In this document: positions 5,186 through 6,058 of the stretch, piece by piece
Position numbering within the stretch: the first letter of the stretch is position 1
Layout: every line of letters starts with the position of its first letter
Assembly (NCBI GenBank): GCA_030146905.1
Contig: JASLAV010000438.1
Location: 1 to 6,058, forward strand
DNA from: Lentzea sp.
Lineage (GTDB): Bacteria; Actinomycetota; Actinomycetes; Mycobacteriales; Pseudonocardiaceae
Direction: 5' to 3'
DNA length: 6,058 nt
Notes under the pieces: model-generated
The model's input: the letters and a program-made list of their open reading frames with translations, nothing else
The model's database searches: none
Told to the model about the DNA's origin: nothing
Translations under genes and position numbers: made by a program

Positions 5186-6058
5186 ATGCGTCGCAAGCAA
5201 GTTGGGATCGTTGCTGCCCTTTTCGCGGTCGGTGTCGTCACTTTGACGGCCTGCGGTCAGGGTTCCACGTCCGGTTCGGCCGCACCTGCTTCCGAGCAGG
5301 CACAGGAAACTCAGCAGGCTCCCGCCGGTCAGTCCGAAGTGGACTTCCTGCGCGGGTCGGCGAACTCCAACAAGGCCGACAAGAACAGCGGTGACCGCGC
5401 ACCGCAGGACGCGCCGGTCGAGGTGAAGCAGAAGTGGGTCGAGCTCCGCGTCGCGAACGCCGGTGGCCTGGAACCCGCTGTGGTGAACGGGAACGGCCGC
5501 AGCGTGTACTGGTTCAGCGACGACCCGGTGAACGGCGGTGTGTCCAACTGCAACGGTGACTGCGCGAAGACGTGGCCCGCGATCACGGTCACCAAGGGCA
5601 CCAAGCTGTTCTTCCCCGGCATCAAGCGGGAGAACATCGGCTTCGTCAAGCGCCAGGACGGCCAGACGCAGGTGACGATCGGCGGCCGTCCGATCTACCT
5701 GTTCTCCAAGGACGAGAAGCCGGGCGACATCAAGGGCCAGAACGTCGGCAACAAGTGGTTCGTGATCAACCCCGAGGGCAAGCGCGCCGTCGCCCCCGCC
5801 GAGGCCCCGGCCCCCACGCCGGCACCGCCCGCGACCGGTGCGAAGCCCGCGACCTCCGTCACCTTCTTCTCGGGCAAGAACTTCGACGACTTCAGCGGTG
5901 ACAACTTCGCCACCGGTGTGAAGCCGGAGGCCAAGTGCGCCGACCTGCGCGGTGGCTTCCAGTCGCTGTCCCCGTCCGGCTCCGTGAAGATCTGGTCGGA
6001 GCCCGGCTGCAAGGGCAAGTCCGCCGTCGTCGACGAGGACGTCCGCGACACCGCGGTT
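5186..6058 (+). CDS. Secreted lipoprotein with Lipoprotein_15 repeats and a crystallin-like C-terminal region (partial, 291 aa seen)
   Basis: The frame is open from the ATG at 5186 to the window end, so the C-terminus is missing. MRRK plus a hydrophobic stretch and the lipobox LTAC (20-23) predict lipid attachment at Cys23 and anchoring on the outer face of the membrane. A Ser/Ala/Gln-rich linker follows to about residue 78. A first segment at 85-135 contains [11 protein letters not shown] and [11 protein letters not shown] (C122, C126). A second at about 150-200 contains [15 protein letters not shown] and [10 protein letters not shown]. These are the two halves typical of the Lipoprotein_15 'secreted repeat' family, whose function is unknown. 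After a Pro/Ala linker (202-221), residues 222-291 ([34 protein letters not shown]) resemble a beta/gamma-crystallin-type module with C251 and C275 as a possible disulfide. The crystallin call is inference. It is divergent from selO. Confidence 0.85.
   Translation, partial: MRRKQVGIVAALFAVGVVTLTACGQGSTSGSAAPASEQAQETQQAPAGQSEVDFLRGSANSNKADKNSGDRAPQDAPVEVKQKWVELRVANAGGLEPAVVNGNGRSVYWFSDDPVNGGVSNCNGDCAKTWPAITVTKGTKLFFPGIKRENIGFVKRQDGQTQVTIGGRPIYLFSKDEKPGDIKGQNVGNKWFVINPEGKRAVAPAEAPAPTPAPPATGAKPATSVTFFSGKNFDDFSGDNFATGVKPEAKCADLRGGFQSLSPSGSVKIWSEPGCKGKSAVVDEDVRDTAV

Overview
The window is GC-rich throughout. It has GTG/TTG starts, strong G/C preference at third codon positions, and gene families typical of high-GC Actinobacteria (a DUF3040 membrane protein, a Lipoprotein_15 'secreted repeat' lipoprotein, an actinobacterial-type SelO). 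A Pseudonocardiales-like actinomycete is a reasonable guess from the sequence style, but no marker here fixes the genus.

Layout. (1) Positions 1-632, minus strand: the 5' part of an IS630/Tc1-family insertion sequence. Its transposase is split into two overlapping frames joined at an A6 run, and the window ends just before the expected first catalytic Asp. (2) Positions 633-797: a long imperfect palindrome (arms about 83 nt), bounded by TA inside CTAG. It looks like a small non-autonomous (MITE-like) element or a structured RNA-forming repeat lying against the IS end. (3) Positions 795-986, minus: a short DUF3040-type membrane protein whose stop codon is completed by the palindrome border. 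(4) Positions 1129-2964, plus: a complete 611-aa transketolase of the short form resembling animal TKT. (5) Positions 2961-3134, minus: a possible proline-rich microprotein with three 30-nt repeats, convergent with the transketolase and sharing a CTAG stop. (6) Positions 3250-5048, minus: a tight two-gene unit in which selO (protein adenylyltransferase) reads into trmO/tsaA (tRNA m6t6A methyltransferase) through a TGATG stop/start overlap. (7) Positions 5186-6058, plus, running off the end: a lipoprotein with a lipobox, two Lipoprotein_15-type segments and a C-terminal region resembling a beta/gamma-crystallin module. It is divergent from selO across a short promoter region with a candidate ECF-type promoter.

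The chromosomal genes are mostly housekeeping: carbon metabolism, tRNA modification, redox-linked protein AMPylation and a cell-surface lipoprotein. The accessory part is the left 800 bp. There the palindrome's arms differ by 9 transitions, all of which leave G.U pairs in the plus-strand RNA and none of which leaves A.C. The IS end and the palindrome ends also look alike. I found no CRISPR array, tRNA, rRNA or convincing new multi-gene system.
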